From contig NZ_JBLWVH010000002.1 of assembly GCF_048268525.1 (NCBI RefSeq), positions 127,605-191,604 on the forward strand: a DNA stretch of 64,000 nucleotides. The letters are read 5' to 3'. The notes beneath the pieces were generated by a model that saw only the letters and a program-made list of their open reading frames with translations, was not told the DNA's origin and did not search any database. Positions 41,285-49,750 of this stretch are shown piece after piece. Within the stretch, counting starts at the first letter, position 1. Every line of letters starts with the position of its first letter. Both the position numbers and the translations under genes were made by a program. The stretch is from Maricaulis sp048268525. Lineage in GTDB: Bacteria; Pseudomonadota; Alphaproteobacteria; Caulobacterales; Maricaulaceae.

Positions 41285-42255
41285 TGGACGACCGCTTTCA
41301 GACCGTGTGGCAAGACAAGTTGGAACCCTGGCTGGCCGGGCTGGAGGCGGACAGGGTCCGTTATGTCCGGCTGCGCTGGAACTGGACCGCTGCCGGCACG
41401 ATCCTGTCGGCGGTGATCGCCTGCGTGATGGTATTCCAGCGTGTCGAGTGGGTCCCGATCGTCATGGTCATGGTGATCGGGCCTTTCCTTGGCTACATGA
41501 TCGGCAGCCACGCGCTGCATGCCATGTCCAAACGGGTCAAGGCGGAGCTGAATACCACCATCGCGCAAGCGCTGGGTCTGACCTATTCGCCCAAGCCCTA
41601 TTCCCCGGCCCGCTTTGATCGCCTGCGCGAGTTCGGTCTTCTGCCGTCTTCGGATCGGCGCAAGTTCGAGGATCATTTCGCGGGCGAGCGGGATGGCTGC
41701 GAGTTCGAGCTTTACGAAGCCCATCTCGAACAGCGCCGGCGGTCGAACAAGCGGACCTATTACGTCACCGTGTTTCGCGGCGTGATCATCCGCATCAACT
41801 TCCCGCGTAAGGTCGAGGGCATCACCGTGATCACGCGCGATGCCGGCTGGTTCAACGGCGTCCAGTCCTACGCGCGCGGTTTCGGGGCCAATAAGCTGGA
41901 GCGGATCGGCCTGGTTGATCCGAAATTCGAGAAGGCCTTCGAGGTCTATGGCAGCGATCAGGTGCTGGCTCGCTACATGCTCACCCCGTCCTTCATGGAG
42001 CGCCTGCTGGCGCTGGAATCCAGTCTGGCGGGCAAGAATGTCCGCGCTGCCTTTGACGAGGACAGCGGACAGGGCGAGCTGTTGATCGCCGCGGAAACCG
42101 GCAATCTGTTCGAGGTCGGTTCCATGTCCAAACCGCTGACCGATCCCGGGCGTTTCTCGAAAATCGTCGAGGAACTCGGCCACATAACCGGCCTGATCGA
42201 CCTGCTGATCGCACCGGCGCAGCTGAATGAGCATGAAGCCCGGCTGGGCGACTAG
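41284..42255 (+). CDS. DUF3137 family membrane protein
   Basis: A 323-residue protein with two membrane helices near the N-terminus (about residues 37-52 and 56-76) and a large soluble domain matching DUF3137 (AHLEQRRRSNKRTYYVTVFRGVIIRINFP). No function is known. Its ATG overlaps the valS stop by one base (TGATG), so translation is coupled; this may simply be transcript hitch-hiking. It is convergent with mnmH, six bases away. Confidence 0.8.
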   Translation: MDDRFQTVWQDKLEPWLAGLEADRVRYVRLRWNWTAAGTILSAVIACVMVFQRVEWVPIVMVMVIGPFLGYMIGSHALHAMSKRVKAELNTTIAQALGLTYSPKPYSPARFDRLREFGLLPSSDRRKFEDHFAGERDGCEFELYEAHLEQRRRSNKRTYYVTVFRGVIIRINFPRKVEGITVITRDAGWFNGVQSYARGFGANKLERIGLVDPKFEKAFEVYGSDQVLARYMLTPSFMERLLALESSLAGKNVRAAFDEDSGQGELLIAAETGNLFEVGSMSKPLTDPGRFSKIVEELGHITGLIDLLIAPAQLNEHEARLGD

Positions 42256-42261
42256 CTGCTG

Positions 42262-43347
42262 TCAGTTCGAGGCCGCGCTGGCAGCGATGATCTGTCCGGC
42301 CAGCGTCTCGAGTGCCGCATCGTCAAGACGGTCCGTTGCCAGGATGGACCGCGACACTGTTGCGTCATCACGCTTGCGGGCGCGGTCATAGGCGGGGTCG
42401 TAGTGGGCGGTCACGAGCGCCGCGGCCAGGCCTTTCCAATCGCCCTGTCCGGCCAGCGCCTGCCAGTCCTCGATAACGTCGCGGGCATGGAAACGGCGCA
42501 AGCCGTCAATGGCGGCGAGGAGTTTGGCCGGGTCATCCGGCAGGTCGGGATAGGCGGTCACCAGATAGCGGGCGCGTTCGGCGACCGGAGCCCGGATCTC
42601 CAGCCGCGGCGCCGCCTGCATGGCATTCCACAGGCGCGGTGGCACCCGCAGCCGACCGACCGAGCGGCTTTCCGCCTCGACATAGGCCGGACGGCTTGGG
42701 TCCAGTTCCCGGATTTTTGTCCACAGCGCCGTCTCGAAGGCCTTCTGGCCCGGCTGCGGGTGGTCGGAGAAGTCACCGAAGATCGAGCCGCGATGGCAGG
42801 CCAGTCCTTCCAGGTCGATGACCTGTTCGCCGCGCGCCTCGAGAACATGCAGGAGCCGGGTCTTGGCGGTCCCGGTCTGGCCGTCAATGAGGACGACGGG
42901 CAGCGGCGCGTCAGCGTCCAGCTCCGCCACGACCTGACGGCGCCAGGTCCGGTAGCCGCCATCGACCAGCGTGGTCTTCCAGCCAACCGCCGCGAGAATG
43001 GTCGCCATGGACTGGGACCGCATGCCGCCGCGCCAGCAATAGACCAGCGGCTTGAACGTCTTGTCCTTGTCGGCGAGGGCAGTGGCGATGTGCAATGAGA
43101 TGTTGCGGGCCGCAATGGCCGCGCCCATCCGGCGCGCTTCGAAGACCGAGACCTGGGTGTAGTGGGTGCCGACCTGGGCCCGTTCGGCATCATTGAGAAC
43201 GGGCAGGTTGATGGCGCCGGGCAGGTGGTCCTCGGCAAATTCCGACGGCGAGCGCACATCGATGATGGCATCAAAGCGTTCCAATCCGCGCGCGGATAGG
43301 TCATCAGTGGTGGCAATGCGTTGCATCGGCGTGTCGATCCCGGTCAT
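42262..43347 (-). CDS. mnmH: tRNA 2-selenouridine synthase (MnmH/SelU)
   Basis: A 361-residue enzyme converting 2-thiouridine to 2-selenouridine at the wobble base of certain tRNAs, using selenophosphate. The N-terminal rhodanese domain has the catalytic Cys in LVYCWRGGMRSQS. The C-terminal P-loop domain has DGQTGTAKTRLLHVL (Walker-A-like), followed by GLACHRGSIFG. Its substrate supplier selD is divergent, 33 bases away. Confidence 0.93.
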   Translation of the reverse strand: MTGIDTPMQRIATTDDLSARGLERFDAIIDVRSPSEFAEDHLPGAINLPVLNDAERAQVGTHYTQVSVFEARRMGAAIAARNISLHIATALADKDKTFKPLVYCWRGGMRSQSMATILAAVGWKTTLVDGGYRTWRRQVVAELDADAPLPVVLIDGQTGTAKTRLLHVLEARGEQVIDLEGLACHRGSIFGDFSDHPQPGQKAFETALWTKIRELDPSRPAYVEAESRSVGRLRVPPRLWNAMQAAPRLEIRAPVAERARYLVTAYPDLPDDPAKLLAAIDGLRRFHARDVIEDWQALAGQGDWKGLAAALVTAHYDPAYDRARKRDDATVSRSILATDRLDDAALETLAGQIIAASAASN

Positions 43348-43380
43348 CGGGGCAGACTAGCCAAAAACTGAAGGTACGGG

Positions 43381-44430
43381 ATGATGGATGACACACGACC
43401 GATCCGGCTGAGTTCGCTGGCCCATGGCGGTGGTTGCGGTTGCAAGCTGGACCCGGCTGTCCTCAGCGACATTCTTGGCGGCCCGTCGGGCTTCCCGCTG
43501 CCCAAGGAGCTGATCATCGACGCCTCGACCCGCGATGACGCGGCGGTCTGGCGGATCAATGACGAGACGGCTCTGGTGGCGACCACCGACTTCTTCACGC
43601 CCATCGTCGACGACCCGGAGGTCTTCGGGAAGATCGCCGCGACCAATGCCCTGTCCGATGTCTATGCCATGGGGGCAACGCCGATCTTCTGCCTGGCGCT
43701 GGTCGGCATGCCGGTCGGCAAGCTGCCGCCGGAGATGATCCGCGCCATCCTCGCCGGCGGGCGCTCGGTCGCCGAGGCGGCGGGAGCACCGATTGCGGGC
43801 GGGCATTCCATCGATGCCGCCGAACCGATCTATGGCCTGGTGGCATTGGGGACGGTGCATCCGGACCGGCTTTTGAGCAATGCCGGCGCAAAACCGGGCG
43901 ATGTCCTGATCCTTGGCAAGCCGATCGGGATCGGGGTCTTTTCGGCGGCGCTGAAGCAGGACCGACTGTCTGACGAGGGCTATGCCGCCATGGTCGCCTC
44001 GACCACTCGCCTCAACACGCCGGGAGCCGGTCTGGCGGCTCTCGGCGGGGTGCATGCGGCGACGGATGTGACTGGCTTTGGCCTGCTCGGACACCTGTCG
44101 GAAATGTGCGAGGGGGCGGGTGTCCGTGCCGTGATCGACCGCGTAGCGGTGCCGGTGTTCGAAGAGGCGCGGACGCTGGCGGCGGACGGCGTCAAGACAG
44201 GCGCATCGGGGCGGAACTGGGCGGCGGTCGGCGGCGGCGTGGAGACGCCAGCCGACTGGTCGGCGATCGATGAAGTCCTGTGGTGCGACCCGCAGACCTC
44301 CGGCGGCCTCTTGGTCAGCTGCGCCCCGGATAGCGCCGAGGCCGTGCTGGCGCATTTCCGAGAGCACGGTCATGACGATGCGGCGATTGTCGGCCGTGTC
44401 GAAGCGGGCTCGGGCGTCACGCTGATCTGA
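43381..44430 (+). CDS. selD: Selenide, water dikinase (selenophosphate synthase)
   Basis: A 349-residue ATP-dependent enzyme that makes selenophosphate. The N-terminal loop HGGGCGCKLDP holds the active-site Cys19 (a Cys form, no in-frame TGA) and Lys22. Other motifs are DDAAVWRIND, TTDFFTPIVDDP, the glycine-rich ATDVTGFGLLGHL, and the C-terminal DPQTSGGLLVS. Two adjacent ATGs at 43381 and 43384 are possible starts. No selA, selB or Sec tRNA is seen here, so the visible use is tRNA selenouridine through MnmH. Confidence 0.94.
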   Translation: MMDDTRPIRLSSLAHGGGCGCKLDPAVLSDILGGPSGFPLPKELIIDASTRDDAAVWRINDETALVATTDFFTPIVDDPEVFGKIAATNALSDVYAMGATPIFCLALVGMPVGKLPPEMIRAILAGGRSVAEAAGAPIAGGHSIDAAEPIYGLVALGTVHPDRLLSNAGAKPGDVLILGKPIGIGVFSAALKQDRLSDEGYAAMVASTTRLNTPGAGLAALGGVHAATDVTGFGLLGHLSEMCEGAGVRAVIDRVAVPVFEEARTLAADGVKTGASGRNWAAVGGGVETPADWSAIDEVLWCDPQTSGGLLVSCAPDSAEAVLAHFREHGHDDAAIVGRVEAGSGVTLI

Positions 44431-44435
44431 GGCAC

Positions 44436-44472
44436 GGCCCGGCGACGCGCACAACGCGCCCGCCGCCGGGCC
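44436..44472. terminator. Bidirectional hairpin between selD and DUF2145 gene A
   Basis: GGCCCGGCG / CGCCGGGCC arms, nine base pairs, enclose a GC-rich inner region in the 64-base gap between two convergent genes. No T-run follows. Confidence 0.5.
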
Positions 44473-44494
44473 ACCCGCGGCCGGGACTGGCGGG

Positions 44495-45322
44495 TCAGCC
44501 GGCGGGTAACGGCGCGCGCGGAGCGTCGAGGAAGTCGGCGCGGATCTCGTAGGCGTCGCTGGACAGGTGATGGTCGTTCATGAAACGGGCCAGCGCCGTA
44601 TAGGTTGTGGTACGGATCGTGCCGCGCTGGTCCTCCAGCCGGATACGGTCATCGACCGACGGACCGAGCAGGCGTTCGAACAGGCCTGTTCGGATCGGCG
44701 CCGGTTCGAACCAGGCGGTGAGATTGGCCTTGATCTGCTCACGGTCCGTGGTCTCCCAAGCCGCCGCGGCAACCACATCTAGCAGGTATTCATTGCAGTT
44801 CTGGTAGCGCGGATCGTGCGGGTTGGAGAGCAGGGAATAGTCCGGCTGGTGCAAGGCCTCGTCGGTCTCGCTGGCCAGCATCATCCACAACCGTCTTTGC
44901 ATTTCCGGTGAGGGCAGGATCACCCCGACCTCGCCGACCACATCGCCCCGGGTGAAATTGAGCGGCCAGTCCTGGGCGAGATAGGAGAGGCGTGTCTCGT
45001 CGGTATGGTGGTAGAGGTTGTGGACCGCATACCCGTGTGTGCGGGTGCTGTCAGCCAGCTCGATTTCCGACCAGACCCAGAACGCGCCATGCGTGTAGCG
45101 CACGCCATCCGGCAGGTCCTCGCGATAGCGGCCGGTGCGGAAGACCAGGGCCACACGGGCGCCGCGCGCCGCCAGATCGCGTTCAATCTGTTTCGAGAAA
45201 TCGGCCGAGTCCTCGATGGCGAAGGGCGAGACCGGAAGCGCGCCCGACCCGGCTTCGGCGCCGGGCAGGGCTATGAGTCCGGTCAGGATCATCAGGGATA
45301 TAGCGGCGAAGTGAAGTCTCAC
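44495..45322 (-). CDS. DUF2145 family exported protein (copy A)
   Basis: A 275-residue protein with a signal peptide (MRLHFAAISLMILTGLIALPGAEA) and a DUF2145 domain covering nearly all the rest: ADFSKQIERDLAARGARVAL, LPDGVRYTHGAFW, YAVHNLYH and SYLAQDWPLNFTRGD. The start is GTG at 45322, overlapping the stop of the preceding small gene by four bases. The family has no assigned function; it is predicted periplasmic. A paralogue with the same layout lies at 45798. The conserved NxxEYLLDVVAAAAWE segment may be part of an active or binding surface. Confidence 0.82.
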   Translation of the reverse strand: MRLHFAAISLMILTGLIALPGAEAGSGALPVSPFAIEDSADFSKQIERDLAARGARVALVFRTGRYREDLPDGVRYTHGAFWVWSEIELADSTRTHGYAVHNLYHHTDETRLSYLAQDWPLNFTRGDVVGEVGVILPSPEMQRRLWMMLASETDEALHQPDYSLLSNPHDPRYQNCNEYLLDVVAAAAWETTDREQIKANLTAWFEPAPIRTGLFERLLGPSVDDRIRLEDQRGTIRTTTYTALARFMNDHHLSSDAYEIRADFLDAPRAPLPAG

Positions 45323-45672
45323 GGCGCGTCTTCCCCGTCGAAGGGCACTTGCGGCGCTTCCTGGGCTATGATGACGGCATCGGTAACCTCAAGCGGTCCG
45401 CTACCAAACGGCGCCGCTGCCATGTCGGCGGCGAAGTCGAGACTGTTTTCGACCAGTTCCGGATTGCCGGTCAGGACACCGGCCGTGGATCCGGTCACGC
45501 CGACCACGGCAGCGCCGGTGACCGTGACGCCGGCCGAGGCCAGAGTCGCCGTCGCCTCGACGGATGCCCCGGCGCTGTCACCGGATGCCCGGGCTGTCGG
45601 ATTGCCGCTGTCAGCGAAACCCATCGGGGTTGCTGCGAGCAGCAGGGAAGATGCAAGGATCAGGGTGCGCAT
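45319..45672 (-). CDS. Small exported protein of unknown function, coupled to DUF2145 copy A
   Basis: A 117-residue protein with a signal peptide (MRTLILASSLLLAATPMGFA). The mature part is rich in Ala, Gly, Thr and Val, with a hydrophobic middle (GVTVTGAAVVGVTGSTAGVL) that may be a second membrane or beta segment. I recognise no family. Its C-terminal PLEVTDAVIIAQEAPQVPF loosely resembles the end of the small protein at 46591. The stop overlaps the DUF2145 GTG start. Confidence 0.6.
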   Translation of the reverse strand: MRTLILASSLLLAATPMGFADSGNPTARASGDSAGASVEATATLASAGVTVTGAAVVGVTGSTAGVLTGNPELVENSLDFAADMAAAPFGSGPLEVTDAVIIAQEAPQVPFDGEDAP

Positions 45673-45736
45673 GATGCGTCTCCATTCAGGTAGCCAGCCC
45701 GATAGCAGTCTCCCAGATCATCCGTGAATTGTAAAT

Positions 45737-45747
45737 GAACAATGTTC
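45737..45747. promoter_or_regulatory. AT-rich upstream region with GAACAATGTTC palindrome
   Basis: A perfect 5-1-5 inverted repeat lies in the AT-rich 125-base gap between the small exported gene (start 45672) and DUF2145 copy B. It is a possible operator for the minus-strand pair below 45672. It does not match the GTTC-N7-GTTC LexA site of alphaproteobacteria. Confidence 0.3.
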
Positions 45748-45797
45748 GTAAATTAGATTCACGTCTCGGACATGGCCCGATGCGCCCATTCTCTCAT

Positions 45798-46589
45798 TCA
45801 ATCGGAGTGGTCTGCCTGGATCTCAAAGCTCTCATCGGCCAGGTCGAACGTCAGCATGAAGTCGCTGATCGACGAGAAGCTGGCGATGTTCACTGGCCCA
45901 TTGCCCTGGTCGTCGAGGCGAATGCGCGGGTCGAACCAGCCGGCCGTCAGACGTTCCCACCAGCCGAGCCGGAGCTGGGTAGGCGGGAAATAGGCGTCAA
46001 GATTGATCTTGATGCGAGCCCGGTCATCGGTCAGCCAGGCACCGGCGGCGACCACGTCGAGGAGGAATTCGGTGCAGTTCTGGTAGCGAAGGTCGGCGGG
46101 GTTGGAGAGGAGAGAGTAGTCGGCCTGGTGCAGGGCGTCATACTGGTCGGACGCGATCACATCGAGCAGCCGTATCTGCATCTCTTCGCTGGGAATGATG
46201 ACGCCGACTTCGCCGATCGCGTCGCCACGCATGAAGTCGAGCGGCCAGTCCTGCGCCAGGTAGGACGTCGTCGGGTCGGTCTGCCCGTGATAGAGATTAT
46301 AGACGGCATAGCCATGGCCCTGTGACCCGTCGCTCTCGGTAACTGGGCCGTAAATCCAGAACGCACCATGCGTATAGCGCACCCCGTCCGGCAGGTCATT
46401 GCGAGGGCGTCCGGAGCGGAAGACAAGGGCGATATAGGCTCCGCGCTCTGCCAGCTCGCGCTCGACCTGTTTGGAGAAGTCCGCCGCTTGTTGCAGCGTG
46501 AAATGGTCAACCGGTCGCGCATCGCTGTCAGCCCGCGCCGGTGTGACGGCGGTGACGATGAACAGGCAACACGCGATCAGCAAGCGCAT
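45798..46589 (-). CDS. DUF2145 family exported protein (copy B)
   Basis: A 263-residue paralogue of copy A with a signal peptide (MRLLIACCLFIVTAVTPARA). It shares ADFSKQVERELAERGAYIAL, LPDGVRYTHGAFW, YAVYNLYH, SYLAQDWPLDFMRGDAIGE and NCTEFLLDVVAAGAW. Predicted periplasmic; function unknown. The ATG at 46589 lies one base after the stop of a small exported gene, repeating the two-gene order of copy A. Confidence 0.82.
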   Translation of the reverse strand: MRLLIACCLFIVTAVTPARADSDARPVDHFTLQQAADFSKQVERELAERGAYIALVFRSGRPRNDLPDGVRYTHGAFWIYGPVTESDGSQGHGYAVYNLYHGQTDPTTSYLAQDWPLDFMRGDAIGEVGVIIPSEEMQIRLLDVIASDQYDALHQADYSLLSNPADLRYQNCTEFLLDVVAAGAWLTDDRARIKINLDAYFPPTQLRLGWWERLTAGWFDPRIRLDDQGNGPVNIASFSSISDFMLTFDLADESFEIQADHSD

Positions 46590-46590
46590 G

Positions 46591-46869
46591 TTAGCGATCC
46601 GGGTCCGGGTCGGGCGCGGGTTGGTTCACGACCGTTTCCGAGACGGGCAGGCCGGCCGGCGTAGGCGCAGGGGCGTCGGACCGCGCTGAATTGTGCCGTG
46701 CTCGCGCCATGCGCTGGGCGGCACGGGCATGGCCGCGCCGCTGTTCGGCGCCGGAATCGGTGCCTGACGGTTCGGCGCGCTCCGCAGCGGGTTGTGCTGC
46801 CGGCTGCTGGCCGTCAGCGGTGCCGCCATAGAGGGCCAGGGTGAAGGTCGAAATCAGTAAAATTCGCAT
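46591..46869 (-). CDS. Small exported protein of unknown function, coupled to DUF2145 copy B
   Basis: A 92-residue protein with a signal peptide (MRILLISTFTLALYGGTADG) and a low-complexity mature part rich in Ala, Pro, Arg and Gln. It ends GLPVSETVVNQPAPDPDPDR. No family is recognised and the mature part is probably disordered. It stands one base from DUF2145 copy B, in the same relation as the small gene at 45319 to copy A. Confidence 0.5.
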   Translation of the reverse strand: MRILLISTFTLALYGGTADGQQPAAQPAAERAEPSGTDSGAEQRRGHARAAQRMARARHNSARSDAPAPTPAGLPVSETVVNQPAPDPDPDR

Positions 46870-47031
46870 GGTCTGTCCGTGCAGTTTGGTCCCTCATGAC
46901 AACCTTACACGAGAGGCTCGCCTGTTTGGAGAGAAAATCGCGACCCACGCGAGTTTGTGATCGCGGGTCTCCCATTCATTGCGTGCTCATCCGAACTCTG
47001 GCCAGATGCGGTTCAACGCGGGGAGATTGTC

Positions 47032-48243
47032 ATGTTGTTGCGTCTTTTGCTGGTCGGTGCCGGATTGCTGCTGACGTCTGCGGCGCAAGCGCAAACGCAG
47101 GGCGACTATTGTTCCGACTATGCGAACTCGGCTAGCCAGCTCGAGGATGTCATTGCCAGCCAGGGGGCTGCGATGGGTCTTCCGCAACGCCGTGACCCGT
47201 TTGAGGATTGTCGCTCGATGTCCCTGCCCGTGCTGGCAGACCAATACACGGCGCGGCTCCAAACCGTCGTCAATTTCGTCAATGCCCAGAGAATGCCGGG
47301 CGTCGGTAGCCAGGCCGAGACATGTGAATACTACGCCGTCGGGTCCAACCGGCTGGAACGTCTCGCAGAGGCCTTCGGCAATTGCCCGATGGCCAGCTAT
47401 CCGGCGGAGGCGCACTACAACTGGTGTCTTGCAACCGATCCCGGGACCGTATTCGACGAAATGCAGACGCGGCGCTCGACGGTCACGCAATGCGCTGTCT
47501 CGATCAACTATTACTGGGACGAAATCTATGGCGAGCAGGCAGCTGCGCTGACAGCCCCCGAGACCGCCGACACCGGTTGGAATGATTTCCCGGACGGGCG
47601 CTGGCAGGAGACCTGCCGTCGTCCGCGCTGGGAAGGCCGGACCATCGTGGCGCAGTGCCGGGCCGATAACGGCATCTGGCAGCTCACCCGTTTTGATACC
47701 AATTTCGCCTTTACCGCCCTGACCAATTGCAACGGCCAGCTGCGTGGCAGCACGCGTTGCACCGTGACCGGCAATGCGCCGCCGCGCCCCGGCCCGGCTT
47801 CGGGCGGCAATGGCGGCGGCACGGCCATCACCCGCCCGGCGAGCTTCCCGGAGGGCATCTGGCGCATGTCCTGCACCTCGCCCGACTGGGACGGCAATTT
47901 CATGACCGCGATGTGCCGCACCAATGCCGGCGGCATGGTGCGCAGCCGGATCGACCTGTCGAGCTATCGCGGCCGCGTGACCAATTGCGATGGCGAGCTG
48001 GTCGCTCGCTCGGGCTGTGGCAGCTCGCCCGGCCTGCCGCCGGGACCCTGGGCGAACTTCTGTCGCAACCCGCAAATGTCGACATCGGGCCGCCGCACGC
48101 TGAGCGCGGATTGTGTCTCCGGCGGGCATCCCAGTCAGGGCATGGGCAACCGTCCGACGAGCCGGGTTTCCATCGAGATTGATCGCTATTTCGGACCCCT
48201 GACCGTGTGCAACGGCCAATTCCGTCGCGGCGATCAGTGCTAG
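47032..48243 (+). CDS. Exported Cys-rich protein with three CVNH-like lectin domains
   Basis: A 403-residue protein with a signal peptide (MLLRLLLVGAGLLLTSAAQA). Residues 22-175 form a Cys-containing N-terminal domain I do not recognise. Three repeats follow at about residues 191-242, 277-329 and 340-403. Each opens W-x3-C (WQETC, WRMSC, WANFC), has a second Cys about 12-19 residues on (AQCRADNG, AMCRTNAG, SADCVSGG), and ends with a (N/V)CxGxL-like turn. That is the pattern of the cyanovirin-N homology fold, a mannan-binding lectin. ATG 47032 follows GGGGAG. It is divergent from the DUF2145 cassettes. The lectin role is inference from the pattern. Confidence 0.7.
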   Translation: MLLRLLLVGAGLLLTSAAQAQTQGDYCSDYANSASQLEDVIASQGAAMGLPQRRDPFEDCRSMSLPVLADQYTARLQTVVNFVNAQRMPGVGSQAETCEYYAVGSNRLERLAEAFGNCPMASYPAEAHYNWCLATDPGTVFDEMQTRRSTVTQCAVSINYYWDEIYGEQAAALTAPETADTGWNDFPDGRWQETCRRPRWEGRTIVAQCRADNGIWQLTRFDTNFAFTALTNCNGQLRGSTRCTVTGNAPPRPGPASGGNGGGTAITRPASFPEGIWRMSCTSPDWDGNFMTAMCRTNAGGMVRSRIDLSSYRGRVTNCDGELVARSGCGSSPGLPPGPWANFCRNPQMSTSGRRTLSADCVSGGHPSQGMGNRPTSRVSIEIDRYFGPLTVCNGQFRRGDQC

Positions 48244-48256
48244 CAGCGCCGCCGAG

Positions 48257-49045
48257 CTAGAGGGAAAAGCTGCCGACAATGGGAATATGGTCGGAGGCCT
48301 TCTCCTTTCCGCGCGTTTTGGTGTGGATTTCGATACCCTCAAGGCGGTCGGCAGCCTGGGGTGAACACAGCAAGTGGTCGATGCGGATGCCATGGCCCTT
48401 GTTCCAGCGGCCGGCCTGATAGTCGAAGAATGTGTATTGGTGACCGCGTCCGTCGAGCTGTTCGAAGGCCTCGGTCAGGCCGAGCCATTTGAGTGCCCGG
48501 AAGGCGGCGCGGGTCTGCGGCAAAGCGAGCGCATCGCGCTCCCATTCGGCGATATCCCAGCAATCACTGTCGCGCGGGATGCAATTATAGTCGCCGGCGA
48601 GGATGAGCGGTTCCTCTAAAGCCAGCAGGTTTTTCGCGTGCAGGCGCAGGCGCTCCATCCAGGCGAGCTTGTAGTCGTATTTCGGACCGGGTGCCGGATT
48701 GCCATTGGGCAGATAGATGGAGGAGGCGCGCACCGGTCCGCTTTCCGCCGCGATCACCGCCTCGATATAGCGGGCCTGCTCATCGCTCTCATCGCCCGGC
48801 AGGCCGCAGCGGACCTCCTCGATGGGATGTTTCGAGAGGATGGCGACGCCATTGTATGATTTCTGGCCATGGGTCTCGATATTATAGCCGAGATCCTCGA
48901 TCTCCATCCGCGGGAAGCCCTCATCGACCGTCTTGATCTCCTGCAGGCAGGCGACATCCGGCTTGGCCTCGCTCAGCCAGTCGAGCACATTGGGCAGGCG
49001 GGCCTTGACGGAATTGACGTTCCAGGAGGCAACGGTCAGGGTCAT
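48257..49045 (-). CDS. xthA: Exodeoxyribonuclease III
   Basis: A 262-residue endonuclease/exonuclease/phosphatase fold enzyme for repair of abasic DNA sites. Motifs are ASWNVNSVKARL, CLQEIK (metal-binding Glu), the YNGVAILSK segment, LAGDYNCIPRDSD, and the C-terminal KGHGIRIDHLLCS and SDHIPIV (catalytic His). Length is standard. It is convergent with the CVNH-type gene, 13 bases away. Confidence 0.93.
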   Translation of the reverse strand: MTLTVASWNVNSVKARLPNVLDWLSEAKPDVACLQEIKTVDEGFPRMEIEDLGYNIETHGQKSYNGVAILSKHPIEEVRCGLPGDESDEQARYIEAVIAAESGPVRASSIYLPNGNPAPGPKYDYKLAWMERLRLHAKNLLALEEPLILAGDYNCIPRDSDCWDIAEWERDALALPQTRAAFRALKWLGLTEAFEQLDGRGHQYTFFDYQAGRWNKGHGIRIDHLLCSPQAADRLEGIEIHTKTRGKEKASDHIPIVGSFSL

Positions 49046-49127
49046 GATGGATCACGGGTCTTGGTTGGCGAATGAGCGCGCAGCCTAACCCGTTTCGGCG
49101 ACGAGAAAAGACGCAGGAGCGCGGCAT

Positions 49128-49682
49128 ATGCACAGACAGGTTTTGATCGCAGGCTTGGCGGCGTTGATGCTGGCTCCGGCCGTTCAGTCGCAGGACGCGT
49201 CGACACAAGAGGCGCCCATCCTGCGTGAAGAATTGATGCCGCTCGCCTTCCTCGCCGGTTCCTGCTGGACCGGCGTGTTTCCCGGCTCCGAGACCTTTGA
49301 CGTGCATTGCTATGAGCCGGTCTATGGCGGCCAGTATCTGCGCGATGTGCACGCCGTGCCGCAGGGTAGTGCCGTCTATCGCGGCGAGACGCTCTACCAT
49401 TGGGACGCCGAGGCGGGCGTGATCACCTATCGCTATTACAATTCCATCGGCGGCGTCTCCGACGGCACGATGACACCCGATGGCGATCGCATGCTCTTTC
49501 CCGACGAGACCCATCGCGGTCAGGATGGCGAGGAACGGGTCTTTTCGACGGTCATGGAGATCACCGGGCCGGACGGGTATTCCGTCGTGACCAGGGAGGA
49601 CGGCGAGGTTGTCATGCAGATCGAATTCCAGAGGATTTCGTGGCAGGACGCTGACGAGATGGTGCCGGACGGGGTCTGGTAG
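49128..49682 (+). CDS. Exported protein of unknown function (possible lipocalin-like)
   Basis: A 184-residue protein with a signal peptide (MHRQVLIAGLAALMLAPAVQ). After the signal comes LAFLAGSCWTGVFPGSETFDVHCYEPV, then a series of short beta strands with WDAEAGVITYRYYNSIGG and MEITGPDGYSVV, suggesting a beta-barrel like DUF1579/lipocalin proteins. The FLAGSCW motif is typical of such exported proteins. Function is unknown. It stands alone between xthA and a peptidase gene. Confidence 0.65.
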   Translation: MHRQVLIAGLAALMLAPAVQSQDASTQEAPILREELMPLAFLAGSCWTGVFPGSETFDVHCYEPVYGGQYLRDVHAVPQGSAVYRGETLYHWDAEAGVITYRYYNSIGGVSDGTMTPDGDRMLFPDETHRGQDGEERVFSTVMEITGPDGYSVVTREDGEVVMQIEFQRISWQDADEMVPDGVW

Positions 49683-49750
49683 ACGATCCCGTTTGCATCT
49701 GATCCGGCCGGTGGCTGCATCCCTTGGCTGAAAACAAGCCGGGGAACATC

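Noticed and set aside
45737..45747. LexA (SOS) operator at GAACAATGTTC
   Set aside because: The alphaproteobacterial LexA site is a direct GTTC-N7-GTTC repeat; this inverted repeat does not fit.
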